Shown here: positions 21,545 to 33,001 of the stretch, piece after piece
Layout of the letters: every line of letters begins with the position of its first letter
Position numbering within the stretch: position 1 is the first letter of the stretch
Source: Boswellia sacra
Lineage: Eukaryota; Streptophyta; Magnoliopsida; Sapindales; Burseraceae
Assembly: GCA_013180625.2 (NCBI GenBank)
Contig: SNVD02002618.1
Span: 62,001 to 126,000 of the forward strand
Reading direction: 5' to 3'
DNA length: 64,000 nucleotides
Notes under the pieces: generated by a model
Databases searched by the model: none
What the model was told of the DNA's origin: nothing
What the model saw: the letters and a program-made list of their open reading frames with translations, nothing else
Position numbers and translations under genes: made by a program

Positions 21545-22760
21545 TTAAGTAACTACAAAAGACATAAGCCAATATCGATATCTAGTATTTGCTGATGTCC
21601 TTCAAGAGCATAGAGAGGCAATGGCACGGGCACTAGCTAATATCCTGATTGACTTGGTGTTAACACTAGAAGTAATGATTTTGACTGTCTCTTAGATTGG
21701 AGAAAACAAGCGGACAATCACCTTTACTAATGAAGACTTACCACCAGAGTGTAAAGGTCACAATGGGCCTTCGTTCATCGCTACAAAAATCTGTGGCAAA
21801 AAGATGCCTAGTGTGATGATTGATGACAGCTCCACCATCAATTTGTTTCCTTATAGAATACTATTTATGTATGGCATCAAAGAAGATGAATTAGAGCCCT
21901 CATGGCTAACCATATGAGCATATGATGATTCCAAATGAGAGGCATTGGGAGCTTTCAAAGCCATGATGAAGACTAGTTTTATTGAGATTGAAGTAGAGTT
22001 CACTGTGCTTGACATCCCTTTCACTTTCACTGCTTTGCGGGACAAGCTTGGTTCCACCCACTAGGGGGGGGTGCCTTCTACCCTTCACAAGAAGATTAGA
22101 TTAATCTATAATAGGGAGCTGGTAATTATCAAAGTTGAACCTGTGCTGTTAGTAGCCGCGTTAAGCATAGAAGAGGAAGAGATGGCATTTCTAGGAGGAT
22201 TTCAAGTGGTATTAATTGACGAATATAGGCCTGTGGTAGCGGGAATTATAAACAAGGATGGCTATATGCCAGGAATTGGATTACCTACGACGCATGTGGG
22301 TTTGCCAACCCTTCCTAAGATCAATGGTTACACCAACAAGCGGGGACTTGGATACAATTCGGATGAGGAGGAGAAGCTGAAAAGGGAAAAAAAGTATCTG
22401 GGTGCGTAATAATAAGAGAATCAAGTTTATCAAAGCCACTAAAAAGGCTCACTCTAGAACTGTTGAGCCTTAGGAGGATAAGAGGGTGATGAAGCATAGC
22501 TTTGAAATCTTTTAGGATGTGTTCAATGCCATGACTAAGAAAAAGGAGCCTCAAGAGGCTGAGATCGAGAAGTTGACTAAAGAGCTTGACAAGATGAGGG
22601 TGATCAAAGAGATGGAAATCGAGAATGCAATTCAAGAGAAAGAGGATGAGTTGTCTGCACTTATAGGAGATGTGATTGTAGATGTTTATTATGAATATGT
22701 CTATGTTCTTGATATGCTCTTTAAGGATCTGGTCTCCAAGTTTAATGCAATAAATTTTGA
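21545..22760 (+). pseudogene. gag end, protease and G-patch-like part of Tat unit C
   Basis: This continues gag after element B (LQKT.ANI). The protease region reads NGPSFIATKICGKKMPSVMI and DDSSTINLFPYRILFMYGI (about 21755-21875), followed by VEFTVLDIPFTFTAL. At 22071-22409 an open segment includes EEEEMAFLGGFQVVLIDEY and a glycine-rich end NKRGLGYNSDEEEKL. The linker 22519-22760 (open, glutamate/lysine-rich) corresponds to 9560-9750 of unit A. Stops occur at 21694 and 21915. Confidence 0.65.
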
Positions 22761-24180
22761 TTTTTCTTACTTGTGTGATGGTTCTTTCGATGGTAGTTGC
22801 ATGACGATTTTCACTTTACAAGCATATTTGACATTCATCCTATTCAAATGCATTCTATTAATCTTGGCACAACTAAACATCTTAAGAACATTAGCATTGC
22901 ATGTGAAACAACTCCTAAGGAAAGAGAGAGATCTAAAATAATATTAAGAGAACACAAGCAAGTATTCGCATGGTCTTATGATGATATGCTTGGAATAAAC
23001 AAAAGCATTATTGAACACATAATCCCTACTTATCCACATATGAGACTAGCAAAGCAGAAGTTGAGAAGAACGAGACCAGAATGGTTAGAAAAGATTAAGA
23101 AAGAGGTCACTAAGCAGATAGATACAAAGTTTTTAGATATGGAAAACCATTGCACAATGGTTAGCAAATATTTTATCGATTCCAAGAAAGACGGGAGAGT
23201 AAGGATATGTGTAGATTATTGAGGTCTCAAAAAGGCCTCTCTAAAGATGACTTTCTTATCCCCCACATTGATGTCTTGGTTGACAGCATGACATTAAGTA
23301 GGATATTTTCCTTTATGGACGGGGTTTCAGGGTACAATCAGATACTATGGCTAAGACTGTAAGATAAAGACCGCTTTCATCCCAAAATGAGGAGTGTATT
23401 GTTATAAGCTAATGCCATTTGGTCAAAAGAATATTGGTGCAACATATCAAAGAATTGCGGCAACGTTGTTCCATGACATGATTCATAAAGAGATAGAGGT
23501 CTATGTTGACGACATGACAACATGATGGTCAAATCAGAGACTTGTGAAGGTCATTTGGAGGCATTGGATAGGTTATTGGAGAGGGTAGAAAAATACAATT
23601 TAAGCATGAACATAAAGAAATGCGTGTTAAGGGTAACATTAGGAAAATTATTATGATTCATGTTAGGAGAAAGAGGCATAGACGTTGACCCTAACAAAGT
23701 AAAGGCCATCAAAGAAACGCTAGCACCAAAACGAAAAAGGAAATAAGGGAATTTCTAGGAAAGGTTCAGTATATCAGCTGATTCATAGCCAAATTGACCA
23801 CGGTGTGCTACATCGATCTTTAAATTATTGAAAAAAGATCAGCTGATGCTATACCATCAAGAAAATAAAAAAAAAACTTGACAAACCTGCTTGTCTTGAA
23901 CCCACCAAAATCAGGGAAGTTTACAATCCTATGTCTGGAATTAGAAAAGGAAGTTGTGGGGGCAATGTTTACAAGCAAATGAAAACAAAATAGAGCATAT
24001 GGTGTAGTAATTGAGCAATAAGCTTTGTCATTAAGTACAGTCAAATGAAAAAAATATGTCTAGCCATGGTTTGGTCCTCAAAGAAATTATACCATTATTT
24101 CAAATCGTATAAGGTACAGGTTGTTTCAAAGATCGATCTAATGAAATATTTATTCAAAGCCTCTTCTCTAATTGGCAAGC
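22761..24180 (+). pseudogene. RT and RNase H of Tat unit C (heavily decayed)
   Basis: 22797-23222 is open and reads NKSIIEHIIPTYPHMRLAKQ and SKKDGRVRICVDY. Downstream blocks in changing frames include FMDGVSGYNQI (about 23315), LMPFGQKN (near 23410), EVYVDDM (about 23500) and CVLRVTLGKL. RNase H traces follow at 23880-24100 (CLELEKEVVGAMF). At least four frameshifts are present. This copy is more decayed than unit A. Confidence 0.7.
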
Positions 24181-25650
24181 TAGCAAGGTGGTTGGTCTAG
24201 CTATTCGAATTTGACATCATGTATGTTATAAAGAATGTCATCAAAGGAAGGATAGTCATAGAATTATAGCAAATAGCCCAGTTAAGGGAGACGAACCTTG
24301 GGAGTAGAGTTTCTTGACGAACATTTAGAGGTGATTTCGTTGTAGGATGGCAAATGTACTTCAATGACGCCTTAAATAAAAATGTAGTAAGAATCAGAGT
24401 AATTATCATCATTTCGATTAGAAATGTAATTCCTTTGGCCAAGAGATTAGGATTCTAGATGACAAACAATATGGCAGAATATAAGGCATGCTCATATGGT
24501 CTAGAAGCTCTGATTACTATAGGAATTGATGAGGTTGAGGTAATATGGGACTTGTCCTTAGTGATCCTACAAGCCAGTGAAGAATAGGATGTGAAAGAAG
24601 AGAAACTATGACCCTATCTAGAAAATGTTAGGTAATTGATTGGCATATTCAAGAAGTGTGTATTCAAACATGTGACCAAAAACGAGAATCAAACGGTCGA
24701 TGCCTTGGTTAGATTAGTAGCTGTTTAAGAAAGCTGATAGACATGGAACACAAACCATTGGTTGTATTACAAACAAAGCATCCGTGCTACAACAAGGAAC
24801 AAGTAATGGAACAAGGCGTAATGGAGAGGCCATGGTTTTATGACCACTAGAGATTCATATAGAAGAGAGTCTTTCCAAAAGAAGCTGATGAGAAAGAGCA
24901 AAGGACAATTTGCCGGCTAGCACAACAATTTACCTAACAACAAGGGTGATGTATCGAAGAATGGTAGTTGGGATGCTGTTAAGATGCATAGACCAAGGAG
25001 AGGCCAAAAAAGTAATATAAGAGATTAATGGACAAGAAAATCATATGGTAGGGTTTCTTCTAGTTAACCATGGAAATGGACTATGTTAAGTTTGTAAAAG
25101 CCTACCATCAATGCCAGATTCATACAGATCTAATCCACAGGCCACTAAAAGACATAATTTAGGAAATAAAGTTGGTGGCTTCTAACAGGCACTGATGCGT
25201 AATTGTGGCTATTGACTACTTCTCTAAATGGATAGAGGCTGAATCCTTCAACAAGCTGGGTGTAAAACAGATGGCCAGATTCATTGAGAAGAATTTAATA
25301 TGTAGATTTCGAGTGCCACATCATGTAGTGACAAACAATGGTGTTCAATTCCAAGCAGAAACAAGGGATTTTATTGTACAAATATCAAATCAAGCATCAT
25401 AAGTCCTTACCATACAGGCTACAGGCAAATAGGGTAGTAGAGGTAGTTAACAAGAATATCAAGAAGATGTTGGCCAAAGCCATATAAATGAGAAAGGACT
25501 GGGTTGCTAAGTTACCTGGATATTATGGGATTATCAAACTTTTGCTAGAAGCTCAACTAGGATGACACCCTTCCCTTTAGTGTATGAAGTAGAAGCTATT
25601 TTGCCTATTGAAGTCGAAGTATAGTCTGCAAGAATTTTGGCCCAGTCTGG
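24181..25650 (+). pseudogene. Second RNase H and integrase (N part) of Tat unit C
   Basis: The second RNase H is seen at 24340-24720 (GWQMYFNDALNKN, NNMAEYKACSYGLEALITI, DEVEVIW.LSLVILQAS). The integrase zinc-finger region is around 24940-25100, and the core at 25205-25402 reads AIDYFSKWIEAESFNKLG and VPHHVVTNNGVQFQAET. It ends near EAILPIEVEV at 25620. About 100 bp of the following integrase are missing, then a solo LTR begins; the integrase C-terminus reappears at 36060. Confidence 0.7.
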
Positions 25651-26148
25651 AATGATGATGAATGTCGAACAAAAAAAATGGCCAAAATGCTTGAGGAGGC
25701 CAAGAAAAGAAGGGGTCAGAAGGAGTTGGTGAAGAACCTCAAAAACTAACATATGATTTTGAAAAATCACAGAAGCCAATCCAAGATAAATATGATGATC
25801 AATCATATACCCTTGTAAATTTATAAATGTCTAGTTTTTGTACAAATTTATGGATCATGAATCAGAGTTGAATTGAAAAAGTTATGCGTGATTAAAAGGA
25901 CGAAGGTCTAAAGGGGCTGTATCGACGTATGACAAAAAAAGAAAGGGCCAAATGGAAATTGACCGGCTGGCCATTAGACAACCGCCCGACCATCTGACAG
26001 TCGCTCGACTATTGGCGAATGGCTGAACATCCATCAAATGGTTGCCCGATTGTTTGGAGATGGCCACATGGCCCTTGGATACTTATTTTTAGAAATTTGT
26101 TTAGAAACTTTCCTTTTTCATCTTTACCCCTCTCCTATATAAACCCCC
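25651..26148 (+). repeat. Tat-family solo LTR inside integrase C, left part
   Basis: Homology to the LTR starts about 24 bases inside its normal 5' end (aatgatgatgaatgtcgaac) and runs to just after the TATA box. Copia element D then interrupts it at 26149, and the rest of the LTR is 34741-36059. With both its flanks being integrase of the same unit, it is a later insertion reduced to a solo LTR, with a small deletion at its left junction. Confidence 0.8.
26136..26143 (+). promoter_or_regulatory. TATA box of the solo LTR
   Basis: TATATAAA followed by ccccc. Copia element D inserted six bases further on, so the box is now separated from its start site by 8.6 kb. Confidence 0.6.
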
Positions 26149-27159
26149 TGTTAGCCCTAAGGCTATATGATAATTTTGATGATAACAATACACATTGATT
26201 CATTGAGATTTACTAATATATTTATTTATGTGCAAGAATAAGATTATTGAAATAATTATAAAATCAAGAAGGGGCTTATTAAAATGAAGTGTTGAAGCTA
26301 AGGAGAAGACTTCATGTTAAAGGCACCAAAGTTTAAGAACAAGGTTTGATTCAAGGAATGTGACACATGAGCAATGTTTAATCAATTGATCATATATTTC
26401 TCTACAAATGCCCAAATTACGTGATTCTTGAGCCTTTGGAAAGCTTACTCAATTTATAACATTTCATATGTTTTAAAGAAATTCAAATTTTAAGTGTAAG
26501 ATCGTCCAAATCATCATGCAATTTGAAAGACAAATGAAAGCAGCTGACATGAGCACCGAATACTCTTTTGGACATATATTGAGCTAGAAAAATCAAAATG
26601 ACTTGATTCTTGTGGCATTAGAAAGATGACTTAATGGGGCACATTTCATATGTTTTGAAGAAATTCAAATTTCAAATGGAAGGCCGACATAATTAACATG
26701 CAATTTGGTGGACTGACACAGAGAAGAAAAATCAACTCACATGAGCACCGAATGGTGTTTTGACCATATCTTAAGATAGAGATATCCAAATTCTTTGAAT
26801 CTTAATGTTTTGGAAAGCATATTCAAATATGAAGATCTTTTATGTTTTGAAGAAATTTAAATTTCAAACGGAAGGCTGATAGAATTATCATTCAACTCGG
26901 TGGACTGACACATGGAGGAAAAATCAAGTCACATGAGCACCGAATGGTGTTTTGGCCATATCTTGAGCTACAGATATCCAAATGACTTGATTCTTGATGA
27001 GTTGGAAAGCTTATTCAAATGTGCAGATCTTTTATGTTTTACAGATTTTCAAATTCCAAACGGAACATTGACAAAAATGGCAGACAAGATTACGGTTTTT
27101 ATGGTGGGCAGAAAATTTGGAGATGGTGTCTTCACTTGATTAAGTTCATCTCATTTGCC

Positions 27160-27167
27160 TATAAAAG
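27160..27167 (+). promoter_or_regulatory. TATA box, left LTR of element D
   Basis: TATAAAAG in gcctataaaaggagcc; the same at 34013-34020 in the right LTR. Confidence 0.65.
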
Positions 27168-27399
27168 GAGCCTTCTCCCATGCATTCAGCAAGACAAGAA
27201 GTGCAAGAGAAGTATTTTATCAAGCAAAAAGCAAGAGAAATATCAAGTCTAGAGAGCTTTTATATTATTTATCTACTCTTTGAAGAGAGTTATACTTTTG
27301 TTGTAAAAAATTATCTTTGTTCTTGTATTGTGGTGAGAGTGAGATATTATTGTAAAGGATAATAGTTATCCTTGAGAGAACTCTTGTTGTGTGTTATCA

Positions 27400-27640
27400 A
27401 GAGTTGAAGGAAGTTGCCTTGGTGAGGTTGATCATCAAGAAGAACTCTTGGTGTGGTGTTATCAAGGGTTGAAGGAAGTTGCCTTGGTGAGGTTGTTCAT
27501 CAAGAAGAACTCTTGGTGTGGTGTTATCAAGAGTTGAAGGAAGTTGCCTTGGTGAGGGTGTTCATCAAGAAGAACTCTTGGTGTGGTGTTATCAAGAGTT
27601 GGAAGATAAAGTCTTGGTGAGGTTGTTCATCAAGCAAGTT
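27400..27640 (+). repeat. 65-bp tandem repeat, about 4 copies, left LTR of D
   Basis: The unit is marked by catcaagaagaactcttgg, starting near 27427, 27492, 27557 and 27622. Confidence 0.85.
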
Positions 27641-27954
27641 GTAAAGATTTCTACACCTTAGTTGAAAGCTTAGCTCGTGGAGCTAGGAGCCCGTGGACGT
27701 AGGCAAGGTTTGCCGAACCACGTAAATTGAGTTTGCACTCTCTCTATCCCTATGCTCTTTACATTTACTTGTACTTGTGATTGTTCTTTATTGCTATTCT
27801 ATTGATTGCATTCTATTTTCATGTTCTTCACCTTTATCCTCAAAGAAAGGGTTAAATAATTTTGATCTTTCAAGAAAAGTTTTCTAATTCCGTATTGATA
27901 AATAAAAACCCAATTCACCCCCCCCTCTTGGGTTGCCATACCTAGGTCAACAAG

Positions 27955-27966
27955 TGGTATCAGAGC
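27955..27966 (+). promoter_or_regulatory. Primer-binding site of element D
   Basis: TGGTATCAGAGC, two bases after the left LTR; complementary to the 3' end of initiator tRNA-Met. Confidence 0.9.
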
Positions 27967-28007
27967 AAGGTTGCTCAATTTTTTAAAGCTTAATCGATTT
28001 TTGAGCT

Positions 28008-29734
28008 ATGGCAACTTTTAATTCAACTTCATATGTTGAGGGATTTTCTATCTCTAGACCTCCATTTTTTAATGGAAGTGATTACTCTTATTGGAAAACT
28101 AGAATGAGTATTTTCTCGAAATCTTTTGATTATGATTTGTGGTCTATTGTTTTGGAAGGACCTTTTGTTCCTACCAAAATTGAAAATGGGGAATGCATGC
28201 TTAAAGAACCTAAAGAGTTTAGTGAAGATGATAAAAAGAAATTGAGTTTGAATGCTAAAGCTATGAATGTGTTGTATTGTGCTCTAGATAGAAATGAGTT
28301 TAATAGAATATCTACTTGTTCTACGGCACAAGAAATATGGCACACACTTTGAAGTAACTCATGAAGGAACTAGTCAAGTTAAAAAATCTAAAATTAGTAT
28401 GCTAGTTCATAGTTATGAGCTTTTAAGATGAAATCGGATGAATCAATTTCTGAAATGTTTACTAGATTTACGGATATTATTAATAGTTTGAAATCTCTTG
28501 GTAAATCTTATTCTAATGTTGAAATGGTGAGAAAGATTCTTAGGTGTCTACCAAAATCTTGGGAGCCAAAGGTGACGGCAATTCAAGAAGCAAAGGACCT
28601 CACCAAACTACCATTAGAAGAACTTATGGGTTCTCTCATGACTCATGAAATCACCTTGAAGGAGAATGAAGAAGATTTCAAGAAAAAGAAAAATATCGCT
28701 TTCAAATCTTCAACAAAAGAAGATGATGAGTCCGACGATGAAGGAGATGATGAAGATCTTGCATTCATCACAAGAAAGCGAAAAAGGATGATTAGAAGAA
28801 ACCAAGATTCAAGAAGAACTCTAGAAGGGAGTACAAAGGGCAAAGCTCAAAGCAAGATAAGAAAAATGATCAAGTCATTTGCTATGAGTGCAAGAAACCG
28901 GGACATGTAAAGATGGATTGTCCTTACTTCAAGAGTCAAAACAAGAAATCCAAAGCAATGAAGCCACAAATTGGGATGATAATGAAGCTAGCTCCACCGA
29001 AGAAGAAGATTGCGAAGTGGCAAACATGTGCTTCATGGCTTTAAGTGAAGATGAGGTAAGTGTTCTAAACTATGATCCTAAACTTTCATATGATGAATTA
29101 CTTGAAGCATTCCAAAATTTACATGTGCAAGTTGATAAGCAAAATTCAAAAATCAATGCTTTCAAAAAGAAGTCAAAAATCATGTTATCTCAATTAGAAG
29201 AATTGGTGGAAATAAATGAAGCTTTAGAAAATGAAAATGAAATTTTTAAAGCAAAAAGATTTTGAAAGTTTGGAAAGTCAAATATATTTTTAAAAACTGA
29301 AAATGAGATTTTAAAACAAAAGGATTTTGATAAATTAGAGAAAGAAAATGTTATTTTGATAAAGGAAAATAATGACTTTAAGAAATATTGTTGATAGTCT
29401 TACAAAAGCACAAAAAATTTGAATTCTATGTTACAAAACCAAAGGTGTGTTTTTGATAAAAGAGGCTTAGGATATAAAACTCATAAAAATCAAAAGTATT
29501 TAAAAAATTATTTTGCTCATGCATCTTTTAGGAATAATCCTAATCATTCATGTACTTATTGTGGAAGAAAAGGACACAATGTGTATTCTTGCTCCATTAA
29601 AAGAAATCCTAATTTGAAACAAATATGGGTTCCAAAAAGTATCATAACTAACCCCCAAGGACCCAAGAACATTTGGGTACCAAAAAGTCTCTCTTTGAAT
29701 ATTGATTGTAGAGACAAAGGAGTGGCAAACACAA
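28008..29734 (+). pseudogene. gag of copia element D
   Basis: Opens MATFNSTSYVEGFSISRPP, followed by the typical FNGSDYSYWKTRMSIF (about 28070-28115). The UBN2-type core continues at 28428-28640 (SISEMFTRFTDIINSLKSL, LRCLPKSWEPKVTAI). A zinc knuckle CYECKKPGHVKMDC (CX2CX4HX4C, all four ligands present) is at about 28878-28920. A glutamate-rich, coiled-coil-like tail follows (29060-29260), then a second C/H motif CTYCGRKGHNVYSC (about 29550). Frameshifts at about 28352, 28860, 29265 and 29390 break the frame. Confidence 0.85.
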
Positions 29735-30175
29735 GTGGTACTTAGATAGTGATGCTCAAGGCATATGACCGGAGATGCCTCCAAGTTCTCAAGATTAATC
29801 ATGAAGAAAGGAGGATATGTGACCTTCGGTGATAATGCCAAAGGAAGGGTAATCGGACATGGTGATATTGGTAACCCTTCTTCACCTATTATTAAAGATG
29901 TTTTGTTTGTTCATGGTTTGAAATATAATTTGATTAGCATTAGTCAATTGTGTGATAAGGGATATTTTGTTGCTTTTGAGCCTAATAGATGTGTGATTAA
30001 AGATGTTAGTAACAATAAGACATTATTTGTTGGTAATAGATGTGGTAATATTTATACAATTGATATTGCTGTTAATGATCATGTAAAAAATTGTTTCATT
30101 GTCAATCATGATGCTTGGTTATGGCATAGAAGGTTAGGTCATGCTAGCATGGACACAATTTCAAAAATTTTCTAA
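29735..30175 (+). pseudogene. Protease and pre-integrase zinc region, element D
   Basis: WYLDSDAQG (about 29738) marks the protease active-site region, in which the expected glycine after DS is not present. A frameshift leads to MTGDASKFSRLIMKKGGYVTFGD and LISISQLCDKGYFVAF. The HHCC domain begins with AWLWHRRLGHASMDTISK at 30114-30170. In intact relatives the two parts belong to one polyprotein. Confidence 0.8.
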
Positions 30176-31181
30176 AAATGATTTAGTTGATGGTCTTCCA
30201 AAAATAAAAATTTGAAAAGGATAAGATTTGTGATGCTTGTCAATTTGGAAAACAAGTGAGAACTTCTTTTAAACAAAAGAAATTTATTTCAAACAAATAA
30301 ACCTCTACAATTACTTCATTTGGATTTATTTGGACCATCAAGAACTCAAAGCCTTGGTGGAAAGTATTATGTTTTGTTATTGTGGATGATTATTCAAGAT
30401 TCACTTGGGTATTATTCTTGAAAACTAAAAATGAGGCCATACAAGCTTTTTCAAATTTACAAAAAGAGTCCAAAATCAAAAAGGGTATTCTATTGTGTCC
30501 ATTAGGAGTGATCATGGTGGTGAAGTAGACAATGTTGCATTTGAAAATCTTTGTGATGAAAATGATTTTGAACATAATTTTTCCGCACTAGAACTCCACA
30601 ACAAAATGGTGTTATTGAGAGGAAAAATAGGACTATCCAAGAAATGGCTAGGACCATTTTACTTGAAAATAATTTGCCAAAATAGTTTTGGGCCGAAGCC
30701 GTTAATACCGCATGCTTTATAATCAATAAAGTCCATATTAGGCTTAATAAAGAAAACTCTTATTAACTTTGAAAGGAAATAAAACCCACATTGGATTTTT
30801 TTAAAGTTTTGGATGTAAATGTTTTATTAAATACTAAGGATAACCTTGGAAAATTTGATGCGAAAGCCGATGTTGAAATTTTTGTGGGCTACTCCACCAT
30901 AGTAAAGCTATAGAGTTTTAACAAAAAGACTCTTACTATTGAAGAATCTATGCATGTTGAATTTGAGACACTAATGTAATTTCTCAAAGAATTTAGATAT
31001 TATATTGTTGGGTAGAAAGGCCAAGAAAGGAATCAAGGCTTTGATGAAAAGAGGCAAGATGATTACAACTTCAACAAGAAAAGCTTGAGGAAGTAAATGA
31101 TTCTTCCCAAGAATTACCAAAGGAATGGAGGTATGCAAAAGCTCATCCTAAAGATCTATTATTGGTGAACCATCACAAGGT
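30176..31181 (+). pseudogene. Integrase of copia element D (decayed)
   Basis: KICDACQFGKQVRTSFKQKK (about 30222-30280) completes the HHCC finger. The catalytic core shows VDDYSRFTWVLFLKTKNEA (about 30380-30440), RSDHGGEVDNVAFENLCDEN (30500-30560) and, across frameshifts, FWAEAVNTACFIINKV. It has many stops; 30720-31180 is readable only in fragments. Confidence 0.75.
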
Positions 31182-32766
31182 ATGAGAACTAGATCTTCTT
31201 TTAGAAACTTTTGTAATCATTTTGCATTTGTCTCTCAATTTGAACCAAAAACTTTTAAAGAAGCCGAAAATGACGAAAGTTGGATTTTGGCTATGCAAGA
31301 AGAATTAAACCAATTTGAAAGAAATCAAGTTAGGGAATTAGTCCCTAGACCCAAAAATCATTCTATTATAGGCACTAAATGGATTTTTAGAAATAAAGTA
31401 GATGAAAAGGGCACCATTATTAGAAACAAAGCTAGACTTGTTGCTCAAGGATACAATCAAGAAGAAGGTATTGATTATGAGGAAACTTTTGCACCGGTTG
31501 CTAGATTAGAATCCATTAGAATGGTGTGTGCATTTGCATGTTATAAAAATTTTACATTATACCAAATGGATGTCAAAAGTGCATTTTAAATGGTTACATT
31601 ATGGAGGAAGTATATGTAGAGCAACCTCTTGGTTTTCAAAATCATGATTTTCCAAACCATGTTTTCAAACTCAAAAAGGCACTTTATGGCTTGAAACAAG
31701 CACCAAAAGCATGGTATGATAGATTGAGCAAATTTCTCATTGATAATGGTTTTGAAATGAAAAAAGTTGATACTACTCTTTTTGTTAAAACAAAAAATGA
31801 TGATTTATTAATTGTTCAAATCTATGTTGATGATATTATAATTGGTGCTACTAATGTCTCTATGTGTGAGGAATTTTCCAAGTGCATGCAACAAGAATTT
31901 GAAATGAGCTTAATGGGAGAATTAAATTTCTTCCTTGGACTTAAAATCAAGCAATCAATAGATGGGATCTTCATTAATCAAGCTAAATACACAAGAGATC
32001 TTCTCAAGAAGTTTGGCATGGATAATTCAAGGACATATAACACACCTATGGGTACATTAACCAAGCTTGACAAAGATGAGAAAGAAAAAGATGTTGAGGT
32101 AACAAAATATCGAGGTATGATTGGCTCTCTTTTGTATTTAACTGCTAGTAGACCTGATATTATGATTAGTGTGTGTATGTGTGCTAGAATTCAATCTTGT
32201 CCAAAGGAATCTCACCTTAAAGCTGTCAAAAGGATATTTAGATATCTTTTTGGAACCATAAATCTAGGTCTTTGGTATCCTAAGTGTGATAATTTTGATC
32301 TAATTAGTTATTCCGATGCGGACTTTGCTGGAAGTCTTCTTGATAGAAAGAGCACTAGTGGCTCTTGCAATTTTCTAGGACATGCATTAGTATCATGGTT
32401 TAGTAGAAAACAAAATTCTGTTGCATTATCAACCGCGGAAGCCGAGTATAATGCAGTAGGAAGTTATTGTGCACAAGCTCTTTGGATGAAACAAATTTTA
32501 AAAGATTATGGTGTGGTATTTGATCACATTCCCATCAAATGTGATAATACAAGTGCCATTAACATTTCAAAAAATCCCATACAACACTCTAGGACTAAGC
32601 ATATAGAGATTAGACATCATTTTATTAGAGATCATGTGCAAAAGGTAATATTTCTTTAGAATTTGTTCCCACCGAAAAACAATTAGCCGATATATTTACT
32701 AAACCCCTTAGTCAAGATAGATTTTGCATAATTAGAAGAGAATTAGGCATGTTGGATATATCCTAA
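31182..32766 (+). pseudogene. Reverse transcriptase and RNase H of element D
   Basis: The best preserved part of D: 31182-31589, then a one-frame shift to 31601-32659 (352 codons). Copia RT motifs are [53 protein letters not shown] and IVQIYVDDIIIGATN (catalytic YVDD near 31830). RNase H follows: YSDADFAGSLLDRKSTSG, VALSTAEAEYNAVG and SRTKHIEIRHHFIRDH. The terminal TEKQLADIFTKPL is in another frame to 32766. Confidence 0.92.
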
Positions 32767-33001
32767 TTTTTCTTTGATAATTTTTGAATGGTAGCATATG
32801 TTAAGGGGGAGAATATATTTAGGGGGAGTAATTAATTTGATTACATCTTTTTGATGATAACAAAAGGGGGAGAAATGGTTGGATTGCTTATATTCATAAC
32901 AAGTGCCAATTTTTTTGTTTATTCTTGATTTTATTTTCATTCTTGATTTTAGATATTATTTAAAGCAATCAATGATTTGTCATCATCAAAAAGGGGGAGA
33001 T
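32767..33001 (+). other. 3' region and polypurine tract of element D
   Basis: Non-coding, with four G-rich purine runs (near 32802, 32821, 32863 and 32991). The last, aaaaagggggaga, abuts the right LTR and is the polypurine tract. Confidence 0.75.

Larger units (their letters stand above)
26149..27952 (+). repeat. Left LTR of copia element D
   Basis: Starts TGTTAGCCCTAAGG and ends aggtcaaca. TATAAAAG is at 27160-27167. It contains about four 65-bp repeat units near 27400-27640, then a ccgaaccacgtaaat motif common in plant copia LTRs. Within U3 a roughly 250-bp module (ttggaaagctt...catatgttttgaagaaattcaaatttc...gagcaccgaatgg) is repeated several times with divergence. Confidence 0.93.
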
